Origin: an uncultured Oscillospiraceae bacterium
GTDB lineage: Bacteria > Bacillota > Clostridia > Oscillospirales > Oscillospiraceae
Assembly (NCBI GenBank): GCA_947627325.1
Contig: CANQVO010000001.1
Coordinates: forward strand, 213,767-277,766
Reading direction: 5' to 3'
Length of the DNA: 64,000 bases
The stretch's first letter is position 1. Each line of letters starts with the position of its first letter. The position numbers and the translations under genes were made by a program. Below, one piece after another: positions 26,001 to 34,334 of this stretch. A model generated the notes under the pieces. That model saw only the letters and a list, made by a program, of their open reading frames with translations. It did not search any database and was not told the DNA's origin.

Positions 26001-26551
26001 TCCCGGTGGCTCTGCAATTTGTTGTAGATATCTATCGCCATGTCCCGGAGGGCGCGGTCGTCCCGGCCGGCGGAAAAGACGTCCAACAGCAGGGCCAGGT
26101 CGTCGTCCGGGGCCTCGTAGCGGCGCTCCAACAAGTCCTCCATGGCCTCCTGGAGCATCAGCGCGGCCTCCTGTTCGTCCAACAGGCGGTAGTCGCTGTC
26201 CAGGTCCAGCAGATAGCCCCACTGGCGCAGAAGGTCGCCGCAGAAGGCGTGGATGGTGGAGATGTGGGCCTGGTACACCAGGGTCAACTGCCGCCGGAGG
26301 TGGCGGCTGCCCGGCTCCTGGGCCAGGGCGCGGCCCAGGTCCTCGGCGATACGCTGGCGCAGCTCCGCGGCGGCGGCGTTGGTGAAGGTGATGATGAGGA
26401 AGCGGTCCACATCCGCGCCGGCGCGCACCCGGTCCATCAGCCGCTCCACCAGCACCCGGGTCTTCCCCGCCCCGGCGGCGGCGGAGACCAACAGCGGCCC
26501 GCCGGTGTTCTCCACCGCCTGGCGCTGGGCCTGGGTGAGTTCAACGGCCAT
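23054..26551 (-). CDS. addA: ATP-dependent helicase/nuclease subunit A
   Basis: 1165 aa, near the usual 1200. UvrD-type motor: Q-motif LTQAQRQAV, Walker A AAAGAGKT (24-31), motif II as DEYQDTN and motif VI VALTRAREKLIL. The C-terminal RecB-type nuclease has VVVDFKSDRV with the catalytic Asp and Lys, followed by YRPQLEAYAAAL. With AddB it unwinds and resects double-strand breaks until a Chi site, loading RecA. The start overlaps the end of addB by 11 bp. Confidence 0.95.
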   Translation of the reverse strand: MAVELTQAQRQAVENTGGPLLVSAAAGAGKTRVLVERLMDRVRAGADVDRFLIITFTNAAAAELRQRIAEDLGRALAQEPGSRHLRRQLTLVYQAHISTIHAFCGDLLRQWGYLLDLDSDYRLLDEQEAALMLQEAMEDLLERRYEAPDDDLALLLDVFSAGRDDRALRDMAIDIYNKLQSHRDPARWLREQGAAWDLSGVEDAAQTPWGAYLLGRARSLAAYWHSRLTPALEECREGVAAYCPSLQATVDDLARLAGARCWEEALIPQFPRLGSSAKCPDPDLAQRVKALREQCKSQLAKGLEPLAFTSAQLLEQMALTAPAAKALLALIGQLSDAYAKAKAKRNVLDFNDLEHLTLKLLTDHPQAAQEWGQRFEEVMVDEYQDTNQVQNAIFDALTRERGNLFMVGDVKQSIYRFRLADPTIFLEKYRAYPPARDAQPGQGRKVILGENFRCGAEVIDCVNFLFSNLMSRELGELDYGPDEALRQGRADPPRDDRACELHVLANPKDDLDGNDAMAEPRFIAQRLRALLDTAFPVDDGQGGRRPVEPGDMAILLRSPGGALGRYIRALSEQGIPWASEGGDDIFDTPEISVALSYLEILDNPRQDVPLIAVLRSPLYGFTPDRLAQLGRSRGEGCFYDALTQDGGADCREVLDDLAALRELARDRRSFELIWELYCRTGLLELYASMPGGQARREHLLALHDCARQFDAAGHKGLFGFLDHLRRRRDRGEALTAPGGQSGGGVRILSIHRSKGLEFPVVVVGGLGKQFNHTDSRLPMLFHRELGLGPKGLDAERLIRYPTLCRWAVAEKLEEEMLSEELRLLYVALTRAREKLILTCALRDPEKTAESLLEQAQLPVAPQALAHMPTPGHWILAAALSRPEAGAIRCGLPPVHLPPAGTDFGLPWDIQLHDAEPYQRRPASRGQVTDLPQAEAVQVPDYTWRYPWRAAADLPSKLTATQLKGRALDAEVEEEAAPLAKKPIFDRPDFALQKGLTPGERGTAHHLVMQYLDYGRVGSLEELNQELDRLSAQGFITPQQRGAVDPQVFLTFFRSPLGREALGAGEGLRREFKFSLLEPAERYWPQLAPGETVLLQGVVDCFFDTPAGLVVVDFKSDRVTEATVAARAEAYRPQLEAYAAALSALLERPVARKALWFFALGRAVEL

Positions 26552-29500
26552 CCTGCCCGCCTCCTTCCTCCAGGGCGTCCCAGAAGTCCTGGGCGCTCAT
26601 TTTGCTCCGGCGGCGGCGACTCTCGCCGCCCACCCCCTCCTCGAACTGGCAGGCCGAGTGGTAGGGGCACCAGAGGCAGGCGTTTTCCTCGCTGCCCCGC
26701 CAATAGGGGTCGGCGGCCACGGTGCCCGCCCGCAGCTCCTGGGCCACCTGGGCCAGGATGTGGTCCACGTGGGCGGCCAGCTTGCCAAGCTGTTCCAGGC
26801 TGGCCAGGTTTTCGGAAGAGAAGTCGCCGTCCTTCTTCACCCGGATGGGCAGGAAGCGACCGCGCTCCCCCGGGTGCTCCATGGCCTCCACCACGGCGGG
26901 GTCGCCCAGCAGAAGGCCCTGGCGGGTCAGGGCCTTGTCCACCGCCTTGAGCCGGTCCTCCTCGCTCATGTCCCAGCGGCCGGACACCACCGCCTCCCGG
27001 GCGGGGATGTACAGCACCCCCGCCGGGACGATCTCCCGGCCGCCGCCGAAGTAGTCCCGGCCCTTGTCCTCCAGGGTGAAGAGGTAGAGGAGCATCTGCA
27101 GGCCGATGCCGTTGAAGATATCGGTGAAGTCAAATGCCTTGGGGCCCGTCTTGTAGTCCACCACCCGGAGGTAGAGCTTCCCGTCGTGTTCCCAGCCGTC
27201 CACCCGGTCCACAAAGCCGCTGAGGCTGACGGTGAAGCCGTTCAGGTCCAGCTCCACGGGGGGCAGATCCTTTCCCCGGCCAAAGCCCAGCTCAAAGGCG
27301 ACGGGGGCGAAGTCACTGCCCCGCAACTCGTCGGTGACGTTGTCCACCACCCGCTCCACCGTCTTCCACAGCCGCCGGAAGAGGTAGGCGAACCGGGGGG
27401 TCTTGTCCTCCATGCCCCCCAGGTCCTCCGCCAGATACCGCTCTATGGCCTGTCGGGTCAGGGCGTGGGTCGCCTCCGCCGTCATGGACTTGTCCCACGC
27501 CCCCAGCACCTCCTCCAGCACGGCGTGGACAAAGGTGCCGTACTGGGGCGCGTCAAAGTCGTAGCGCTGGCGGGGCTGGGCCCGGAGGCCGTAGCGCATG
27601 AAGTAGGAGAAGTGGCAGGAGCGGTAGAGGTCCAGCCGGGAGGCGGACATGGGGGCCCGGTTGCCGTAGAGGGCGGCCACCCCCGCCGGGGACAGACTGC
27701 CCCGCTCCCGGCCCAGGGCCGTCTCCAACCGGGCCACCCGGGGGGCCAGCTCCGGGATGGCGGCCAGGGCGGCGCGGACCTCCGGGTGGGCGGCGGCCAG
27801 CTCCAAAGCGGGCTCCGGGGCGGCCAGCCGGGGGTCCTCCCGGGGGGCGATGTGGTCCAGGCGCGCCGCGGGGAAGAGGGAGAGGACCCGGTGGACCACA
27901 AAGGCAGGGCGGCCCTCCTCCCCGTCCTGCTGGGCGGGGTAGCTGAGGTAGAGCCGCCGGGTGGGCAGGGTCAGGGCGTTGTAGGCCACCGTCATCTCCC
28001 GGTGGAGCTTGTCGGCGGCCCGGGGGGCCAGGGTCAGGCCCAGGGCGCTGAGGGCCAGGCGGTCGTCGTCGGTCAGCAGACCCTTGGAGCCCTCCCGGGC
28101 GGGGACGTGCCTGTCGTCACAGCCCAGGAAGAAGACGGCCTTATAGCTGTCATAGCCCAGGCGGGTGCAGTCCCCCGCCGTCACCCGGTCCAGGGCCACG
28201 GGGATGGAGCCCACCTGGTACTGGGACAGGGTCAGGGTAAAGAGCTGGGCGAACTCGGCGAAGTCCATCTCCACCGCGGCGAGCAGCCGCCCGCACTCCT
28301 CCAGCGCCCCCACCAGGATATCCCAGAGCTGGGCGTACTCGTCGGCCAGGTTCAGCTCCCCCCGCTGGGTCAGGGCGGTCACCCGCTGGGTCAGGGTCTG
28401 GGGCAGGTAGATATCCTCCAAAAACTGGTAGAGGGCCATGGCCCGGTCCCGCCCGGTGGTCCCCTCCGCCCGGCGGAGCTTTTCCAGGGGGGCGATCACC
28501 CGGCGGCGCAGAGCGTCCAGCCGGGCCACCTGGGCCTCGTCAGCGTCGGTGAAGGGCTGGCCGTAGCCGCCGGGGTGCATATGCCAGGGTTTTTGGCCGG
28601 TCCACTTGCCGCCCTTGATGTCCCAGGTCAGGACGTAGTTTTCCAGCCGGTCCCGCTCCTCGTCGGTGAGGTCGGTCAGGCCGGTCTTGAGGTAGCGGAA
28701 CATATCCTTGTAGCGGTAGCCCCCCTGGATCGCCTCCAGCGCCCCGGTGATGAGGGCCAGCACCGGCTTTTCCAGAATGTCCTGGGTGCGGGACAGAAAC
28801 AGCGGCACGCCGAAGCGGGCAAAGACGCTGTGGGCCAACTCCTCGTAGGGCTCGAAGCTCCGGGCGGTGAGGGCCATGTCCCGAAAGCGCCAGCCTTTCT
28901 CCCGGCACAGCCGAAGCATCTCCCCGGCGGCCCACTCCACCTCCTGCCGGGGGTCCTGGGCTTTCAGGCAGACCACCGGGGCGGGGCCGGGCCAGGGCGC
29001 GGGGGCGTCGGCAAAGAGGTTTTGTTCCAGGTGTTCCAGGGCGGGGTCCTTGTCCCGGCCCCCGCCGGTCAGGGTCTCCACCGCCGTCTCCCGCCCCGCC
29101 TGGCGGGCCAGGTCGGCCAGGTAGGCCGCCGTCTTCCGGGCGGGGGAGAAGACGCCAAGGCCGTCCTCGTCCTCCAAAAGGTGGTCGCAGGTCAGGGCGA
29201 AGGTGACGCTGTGGGCCCGCTCCATGAGCCGGAGGAGGACCGCCCCCTGCTGGGGGGTAAAGTCGGTAAAGCCGTCCAGGTAGAAGTCCCAGCCCGCCCC
29301 CCAGCCGCAGTCCTTCAGCGCCTCGGCCAGGCGGGTCAACCGGTCCCGGGGGTCGGCCCCCAGGGTCTGGCACAGAGCGTCGTAGGCCTCCAGGATCAGC
29401 CCCAGGTCCTGGAGCTTGTCCCCCGCCGCGCCCCCCAGCGTCCCCCCCGCCCGGGCCAGGGCCCGGGGGGTGACGGCGTAGCTCTTGCACTCGTCCAGGG

Positions 29501-29861
29501 TGTCCAGCAGTCCGGCCAGGAACGCGGCCTTTTTGGAGGGGTGGCGGTAGACGGTCAGGCCCTGGCGGGTCTGGCGCACCGCCAGGTACATCAAGAGCAC
29601 CCGGCCCCCCTGGCTCAGCACGGGCCGGGCCAGGCCGCCGCGCTCAGCAAAGACGCGGCTGGCCAGGCGGGTGAAGGTGAGCACCTCCCCCTGGAGGGAA
29701 AGCAAATTCCCACCGGCGGCGCACAGCCTGCGCTCCGCCCGGTGGGAATACTGCTCGGGGACGATCAGGATCTGCCGCCGCCGGGGGGCGTTGGCGGCCA
29801 TGGTCTCAAAGACCCGGCCCGACTTGCCCGCACCCCCCCGGCCGATCAAAAAACGGACCAT
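26541..29861 (-). CDS. addB: ATP-dependent nuclease subunit B
   Basis: 1106 aa, the usual AddB length. N-terminal P-loop GRGGAGKS (7-14) and PEQYSHRAERRL. The iron-sulfur Cys residues are visible: one in YRSCHFSYFMRYGLR and three in NACLWCPYHSAC near the C-terminus. The RecB-type nuclease motif is in VVDYKTGPKAFDF. It recognises Chi and cuts the 5' strand in the AddAB complex. It starts 6 bp after the S41 protease gene, and all these genes read the same way. Confidence 0.95.
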   Translation of the reverse strand: MVRFLIGRGGAGKSGRVFETMAANAPRRRQILIVPEQYSHRAERRLCAAGGNLLSLQGEVLTFTRLASRVFAERGGLARPVLSQGGRVLLMYLAVRQTRQGLTVYRHPSKKAAFLAGLLDTLDECKSYAVTPRALARAGGTLGGAAGDKLQDLGLILEAYDALCQTLGADPRDRLTRLAEALKDCGWGAGWDFYLDGFTDFTPQQGAVLLRLMERAHSVTFALTCDHLLEDEDGLGVFSPARKTAAYLADLARQAGRETAVETLTGGGRDKDPALEHLEQNLFADAPAPWPGPAPVVCLKAQDPRQEVEWAAGEMLRLCREKGWRFRDMALTARSFEPYEELAHSVFARFGVPLFLSRTQDILEKPVLALITGALEAIQGGYRYKDMFRYLKTGLTDLTDEERDRLENYVLTWDIKGGKWTGQKPWHMHPGGYGQPFTDADEAQVARLDALRRRVIAPLEKLRRAEGTTGRDRAMALYQFLEDIYLPQTLTQRVTALTQRGELNLADEYAQLWDILVGALEECGRLLAAVEMDFAEFAQLFTLTLSQYQVGSIPVALDRVTAGDCTRLGYDSYKAVFFLGCDDRHVPAREGSKGLLTDDDRLALSALGLTLAPRAADKLHREMTVAYNALTLPTRRLYLSYPAQQDGEEGRPAFVVHRVLSLFPAARLDHIAPREDPRLAAPEPALELAAAHPEVRAALAAIPELAPRVARLETALGRERGSLSPAGVAALYGNRAPMSASRLDLYRSCHFSYFMRYGLRAQPRQRYDFDAPQYGTFVHAVLEEVLGAWDKSMTAEATHALTRQAIERYLAEDLGGMEDKTPRFAYLFRRLWKTVERVVDNVTDELRGSDFAPVAFELGFGRGKDLPPVELDLNGFTVSLSGFVDRVDGWEHDGKLYLRVVDYKTGPKAFDFTDIFNGIGLQMLLYLFTLEDKGRDYFGGGREIVPAGVLYIPAREAVVSGRWDMSEEDRLKAVDKALTRQGLLLGDPAVVEAMEHPGERGRFLPIRVKKDGDFSSENLASLEQLGKLAAHVDHILAQVAQELRAGTVAADPYWRGSEENACLWCPYHSACQFEEGVGGESRRRRSKMSAQDFWDALEEGGGQDGR

Positions 29862-29867
29862 GCTCCC

Positions 29868-30998
29868 TCACCCCAGCTTTTCTCTCAGACATTGGACGGC
29901 CCGCTCCACCTGGGCCTCCGGCTCCTCCTCCGCCACGTCCAGGGTCACCCCCGTGCCGATGAGGGACGCGCCGGAGCCGGTGGTGTAAAACCCGCTGGAC
30001 AGGTTCAGCGCGCCGCCGCCGGGCAGGCGGAAGGTCTGCTGGTAATAGCCCTTGCCGCAGGTGGGCTGGCCGATCAGAACCGCGCCCCCGCTCTCCCGCA
30101 GTTGGGCGGCGAAGAGCTCGGCGGCGGAGTAGCTGTCGGCGTTGACCAGCACCGCCATGGGGAGGTCCACGCACGCCGCGTCGGAGTAGATGGTCCGCAC
30201 CGGGCCGCCCTTGCGCCACTCCATGAAAATGGGCCCTTCGGGGAGAAGGTAGTCCAGCGCCCCGGTCACCTCGGTGACATACCCGCCGGGGTTGTAGCGC
30301 ACGTCAAAGAGGAGCGCCCGGGCCCCCTGGCCAATCAGCTCCTCCACCGTCTCCCGGACGGCGGCGGCGGCGCCGGAGTTAAAGTTGTCGATCCGCACAT
30401 AGCCGATATCGTCCTCCAGCAGGACCCCCTGGGCGGGGGGCTCCAGCACCCGGCCGGTGCGGACGGTCACCTGGCGGGAGACGCCGTCCGCGGAGAGGAC
30501 GGTGAGGGTGACGTCCCGGCCCACCTGCTCCTGGATGCCGCGCACCAGCCGGTCCATGTTCTCCCCGTTGAGGGCCTGGCCGTCGATGGCCACGATCCGC
30601 TCCCCGGCCAAAAGCCCCGCCGCCTCGGCGGGACTGCCGGGGGTCACCTCCAGGATCTCCATGGCGGTGCCGTCCTCGCTGGCGGTGTAGGTCACCCCCA
30701 CCCCCACGTAGGTGTTCTCCATCCATTCCTCCCGGGCGGCGTACTCGTCCGCGGTGAGGTAGTAGGACCAGCGGTCCCCCAGGCCGTCCACCATCCCCTG
30801 GATGGCGTCCTCCGCTGTCTGGGCGCGGGAGTGGTCGCCGGGGAAGTAGTGGTGGATGAGCTCCATGCTCTCCAGCACAGCAAGGCCGCCCGACCCCAGG
30901 TGGAGCCAGGCGGCGAGCGCCACCCCACCCAGGGTCAGGACCAGGGTGAGGGCGGCGGTGACGATCAGGGCGCGGACGGTAAAGCGTTTTTCCCTCAT
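29868..30998 (-). CDS. S41-family C-terminal processing protease (CtpA-like)
   Basis: 376 aa, N-terminal signal anchor (residues 8-30). A PDZ domain covers about 95-180 (VGVGVTYTASEDG, GSPAEAAGLLAGERIVAIDG). The protease domain has Ser291 in NADSYSAAE and Lys316 in CGKGYYQQ, 25 residues apart as in Tsp/CtpB. It should cleave exported proteins near their C-termini. In this class the gene is often found next to ftsEX and an EnvC-like M23 protein, as here; it lies 10 bp after that gene. Confidence 0.9.
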   Translation of the reverse strand: MREKRFTVRALIVTAALTLVLTLGGVALAAWLHLGSGGLAVLESMELIHHYFPGDHSRAQTAEDAIQGMVDGLGDRWSYYLTADEYAAREEWMENTYVGVGVTYTASEDGTAMEILEVTPGSPAEAAGLLAGERIVAIDGQALNGENMDRLVRGIQEQVGRDVTLTVLSADGVSRQVTVRTGRVLEPPAQGVLLEDDIGYVRIDNFNSGAAAAVRETVEELIGQGARALLFDVRYNPGGYVTEVTGALDYLLPEGPIFMEWRKGGPVRTIYSDAACVDLPMAVLVNADSYSAAELFAAQLRESGGAVLIGQPTCGKGYYQQTFRLPGGGALNLSSGFYTTGSGASLIGTGVTLDVAEEEPEAQVERAVQCLREKLG

Positions 30999-31008
30999 GG
31001 CGTTACGG

Positions 31009-32301
31009 TCAGTTGTACGGGAAGCCGGTGCCGTTGATCCAGTTCACGTTGGGGTAGTATTTCAGCGCGTCCACCCGGGTGCCGTTGATCCGCAGCTCAA
31101 AGTGGAGGTGGGGGCCGGTGACCCGGCCGGTGTCGCCCACGTAGCCGATGACCTGGCCCTGCTTCACCGTGTCCCCCTCCTTCACCGCCCGCTTGGACAT
31201 ATGGGCGTAGAGGGTGGTGACGCCGTCGCCCCGGCTGATGACCACGTAGTTGCCGTAGGTCCCCTGGTGGACGGAGGTGAGCACCACCCCGCCGTGGGCG
31301 GCGTAGATCTCCACGCCCTTGGCCGCGCCGATGTCGGTGCCGGCGTGGTTGGAGTACTGGCCGGTGACCGGGTGGGTCCGGGGGCCGAAGAAGGAGGTGA
31401 CCCGGACGTTGCTCATGGGCAGGGGCCAGTAGTAGCCCGTGCCGGGGTCAAATTGGTAGCTGTTGCTGCCGCTCTTCTGGGCGGCGGCGATGGCGGCCTG
31501 GAGCTCCTTTTCCTTCTTGACGATCTCCGCGTCCATCTCCTTGGCCGCGGCGTTCAGCTCGTCCAGAGCCTGCTGGGTCAGCTTCTCGTCGGCCTTGATC
31601 TCGTTGATGAGCGCCTGGACCTCCGCCTGCTGGCTCTGCAGCTCGTCCTTGGCGGCCTGCTGGGTCTCCCGGAGGGCCTGGGTCTCGGCCTGGGCCTGTT
31701 CCAGCTGGGCCTTGGCCGCCTTCAGCGCCTCCCGGGCCTCCACCAGCTGGTCGCAGACCTTCTGGTTGTAATCGGTGATGTTGTTGACCATCTCCACCCG
31801 GTCCAGCAGATCGGTAAAGCTCTCCGCGGAGAGGAGGATCTCCCAGTAGGAGACGGTGCCCTGCTCCTCCATGGCCCGGACCTGCTTGCAGAAGAGGGCA
31901 AACTGGGCCCGCTCCTTCTCCTCGTTCTCCGCCACCTCCCGCTCCTTTTCCTCGATGAGGGCGGCGTACTGCGTCAGCTGGGCGTCCAGGTTCTCGATCT
32001 CCTCTTCCAGCACGGAGATCTGCTGGTCCAGCAGACCCTTGCGGGCGGTGGCCTTGTCCCGCTCGGCCCCCAGGGCGTCCAGCTCCTTTTTGAGTTCGGA
32101 CTTCTGCCCGGCCAGGTCCTTGTTCTTAGCCCGGAGGGCGTCGATCTCGCTCTGGATCTGGGCGGTGGAGGAGGCCGCGCCGGCGGAGCCCAAGTTGCCC
32201 AGGACCATGAAGACCATGGGCAGGATCATCAGCAACGCCAGAATACAGGCCAGCAGGGCGGTGAACCGCTGGCGGCGGTTTTTCTTGTGATAGGCGCTCA
32301 T
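31009..32301 (-). CDS. EnvC-like murein hydrolase activator, coiled coil plus M23 domain
   Basis: 430 aa. TM or signal segment at about 14-36. Residues of about 45-285 form two long coiled coils rich in Glu, Lys, Ala and Gln. The C-terminal LytM/M23 domain has the metal ligands in NHAGTDIG (HxxxD) and HLHFE (HxH), so unlike E. coli EnvC it may be an active endopeptidase. It is 25 bp downstream of ftsX; the usual model is that FtsEX controls such a protein from across the membrane at division or sporulation septa. Confidence 0.9.
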   Translation of the reverse strand: MSAYHKKNRRQRFTALLACILALLMILPMVFMVLGNLGSAGAASSTAQIQSEIDALRAKNKDLAGQKSELKKELDALGAERDKATARKGLLDQQISVLEEEIENLDAQLTQYAALIEEKEREVAENEEKERAQFALFCKQVRAMEEQGTVSYWEILLSAESFTDLLDRVEMVNNITDYNQKVCDQLVEAREALKAAKAQLEQAQAETQALRETQQAAKDELQSQQAEVQALINEIKADEKLTQQALDELNAAAKEMDAEIVKKEKELQAAIAAAQKSGSNSYQFDPGTGYYWPLPMSNVRVTSFFGPRTHPVTGQYSNHAGTDIGAAKGVEIYAAHGGVVLTSVHQGTYGNYVVISRGDGVTTLYAHMSKRAVKEGDTVKQGQVIGYVGDTGRVTGPHLHFELRINGTRVDALKYYPNVNWINGTGFPYN

Positions 32302-32326
32302 ATCCCGCGCTCCCCCTTTATGGAAA

Positions 32327-33613
32327 TCAGACCTTCAGGAACCGGCGGATGGCAAGCAGGGAGCCCAGCACGCCGATGGCCAGCCCGCCGCCGCAGAAGG
32401 TCGCCAGCACAGCGGGCCAGAGGTTCTGGAAACTCACCACCACCAGGAAGCTCAGCTGTCCCGCGGAGGCCATGGACCGGGCGATCATGTTGTAGACCAG
32501 CCACTGCGCCCCGAAAGCCAGCCCGGCGCTGAACAGCCCCAGCATGACCCCCTCGGCCACGAAGGGCCAGCAGATAAAGCCCTTGGTGGCCCCGCACATC
32601 CGCATGATGGCGATCTCGTCCCGGCGGTAGAAGGTGGCAAGGCGCAGGGTGTTGGCGATGATGAACAGGCTCACCACCGCCAAAATGGCCACCAGGATCA
32701 ACGCGACCCCCGCGCCCACGTTCCGCAGGGCCACCATCCCCTCCGCGCCCGCTAAGAAGCTGGAGGTGTCCGCCACGCCGGGCACCTGCTCCACCGCCCG
32801 CACCGTCTCCTCCAGCCGCTCCAGGTCGTTGACGTAGACCCGGAAGCGGTGGCGGAAGGTGTCGTCGGGCAGGAGCGCGAAGAGGCCCTGGTCGTCGGGC
32901 CGCTCGGCCCGGAACTCCTCCAGCACCTCCAGCCGGTCCACGAACTGGACCTGGCGGACGTTGGGCACGGCCAGGATCGCCTCCTCCAGGCCCCGGGCCT
33001 GGCTCTCGCTCAGGCTCTCGTCCAGGTAGGCGGAAAACTCGTTCCGGCGCTCCAGCTCCCGGAAGTTGGCGTCCAAATTCACCGCCACCAGGGTGAAGGT
33101 GCCCATGATGAGCAGACAGGCCACCGTCATGCACACCGCGGCGAAGGACATCAGGCCGTGGCGGAAGATGCTGACGATGCCCTCCCGCAGGAAATAGCCG
33201 AAATTCCAGCCCCGGCGGGGCTTTCTGCTCCGGGTGCGGTTGGTGCCCACCATCCGCCCCGGGTCCAGGGTCGCCCCGCGGCCCTGGGGATCGGGGATGG
33301 TCACCCGCTCCACCGGCACGTCGTACCCCGGCACCCGGTCGTCCTCGGGGTCCGGGGCCCGCTCGTCCCGCCCCGGCTCCTCCTCGGCGGGCTCCTCCGG
33401 GGCCGGTCCCTCCGGCTGGGCGGAGTCGTCCGGGGGGGGCGCCGGCCCTTCGGCGGGGTCGTCCGTGGCCGGTTTCTCCGGCCCGGTGGGCGTGGCAAAA
33501 GTCGGCTCCGCCGGTTCGGCGGGGCCGTCCGTGATAGCTTCCTCCGCCCCAGCGGGGCCGTCCAAGGCCGGCTCCTGGGGCGCTGTTTCGTCCTTCATCC
33601 GCTCGTCATCCAT
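32327..33613 (-). CDS. ftsX: Cell-division ABC transporter permease FtsX with a long disordered N-terminus
   Basis: 428 aa from ATG 33613, overlapping the ftsE stop by 8 bp; an upstream in-frame start at 33628 is possible. Normal FtsX is about 300 aa. Here residues 1-130 are acidic, rich in Pro, Glu, Asp and Ala, and probably disordered in the cytoplasm. The FtsX core then shows TM1 at about 152-178, an extracellular loop and three C-terminal TM helices (EIAIMRMCGATKGFICWPF is the family signature). It transmits ATP hydrolysis by FtsE to the peptidoglycan hydrolase encoded next. Confidence 0.93.
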   Translation of the reverse strand: MDDERMKDETAPQEPALDGPAGAEEAITDGPAEPAEPTFATPTGPEKPATDDPAEGPAPPPDDSAQPEGPAPEEPAEEEPGRDERAPDPEDDRVPGYDVPVERVTIPDPQGRGATLDPGRMVGTNRTRSRKPRRGWNFGYFLREGIVSIFRHGLMSFAAVCMTVACLLIMGTFTLVAVNLDANFRELERRNEFSAYLDESLSESQARGLEEAILAVPNVRQVQFVDRLEVLEEFRAERPDDQGLFALLPDDTFRHRFRVYVNDLERLEETVRAVEQVPGVADTSSFLAGAEGMVALRNVGAGVALILVAILAVVSLFIIANTLRLATFYRRDEIAIMRMCGATKGFICWPFVAEGVMLGLFSAGLAFGAQWLVYNMIARSMASAGQLSFLVVVSFQNLWPAVLATFCGGGLAIGVLGSLLAIRRFLKV

Positions 33614-34322
33614 TGGCATAGTCCTCATATCTGCTGGGCGGGACGTCTCTATAATAGCCGCCGGTCCCGTCCCGGAGGATGCGGCCCTCCTCGATGGCGA
33701 TGACCCGCTTGCCCAGCCGGTCCACCAGGCCCTTTTCGTGGGTGACCACCAGCATGGTGGTGCCCAGGTCGTTGATCTGGGCCAGAAGTTCCATGAGCTC
33801 CACGCTCAGGCCGGGGTCCACATTGGCGGTGGGCTCGTCGGCGATGATCATCTCCGGGTTGTTCACCAGGGCCCGGGCGATAGCCAGGCGCTGCTGCTCC
33901 CCGCCGGAGAGCTGGTTGGGAAATTCCCGCTCCTTCCCCGACAGGCCCACCAGCTCCAGCACGTAGGGGATGCGCTTTCGCATGGTGTGGGTGGAGGAGC
34001 CCACCACCCGCATGACAAAAGCCAGGTTCTCCCAGACCGTCTTGTTTCGCATCAGCCGGAAGTCCTGGAACACCACCCCCAGGGTCCGCCGCAGATAGGG
34101 GACCTGGGAGGGCTTGATGTTGTTGAGGTTGTGGCCGTTGACCATGATCCGCCCGCCGGAGGGGGCGATCTCCGCGGTCATAAGCCGGGTGACGGTGGAT
34201 TTGCCCGAGCCGGAGGGGCCCACCAGAAAGGCAAATTCCCCGTCGTTGATCTGAAACGAGACCCCCTTCAGGGCCTCGGTCCCATTTTCGTAGACTTTGG
34301 TCACGTCAATGAAGCGTACCAT
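33606..34322 (-). CDS. ftsE: Cell-division ATP-binding protein FtsE
   Basis: 238 aa. ABC ATPase with Walker A GPSGSGKST (35-43), Q-loop in VFQDFRLM, signature LSGGEQQR, Walker B MIIADEPT and the switch His in VVTHEKG. The first residues MVRFIDVTKVY and the motif DFRLM are FtsE-specific. It pairs with FtsX and starts 12 bp after the CdaR-like gene. Confidence 0.96.
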   Translation of the reverse strand: MVRFIDVTKVYENGTEALKGVSFQINDGEFAFLVGPSGSGKSTVTRLMTAEIAPSGGRIMVNGHNLNNIKPSQVPYLRRTLGVVFQDFRLMRNKTVWENLAFVMRVVGSSTHTMRKRIPYVLELVGLSGKEREFPNQLSGGEQQRLAIARALVNNPEMIIADEPTANVDPGLSVELMELLAQINDLGTTMLVVTHEKGLVDRLGKRVIAIEEGRILRDGTGGYYRDVPPSRYEDYANG

Positions 34323-34334
34323 GGGAGCCTCCCG

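Noticed and set aside
26253..31037. A + strand open frame of nearly 1,600 codons opposite addA, addB and the S41 gene
   Set aside because: It is the antisense shadow of GC-rich coding sequence: Gly-, Gln-, His- and Val-rich without domain pattern, no SD, and the minus-strand genes show clear family motifs.
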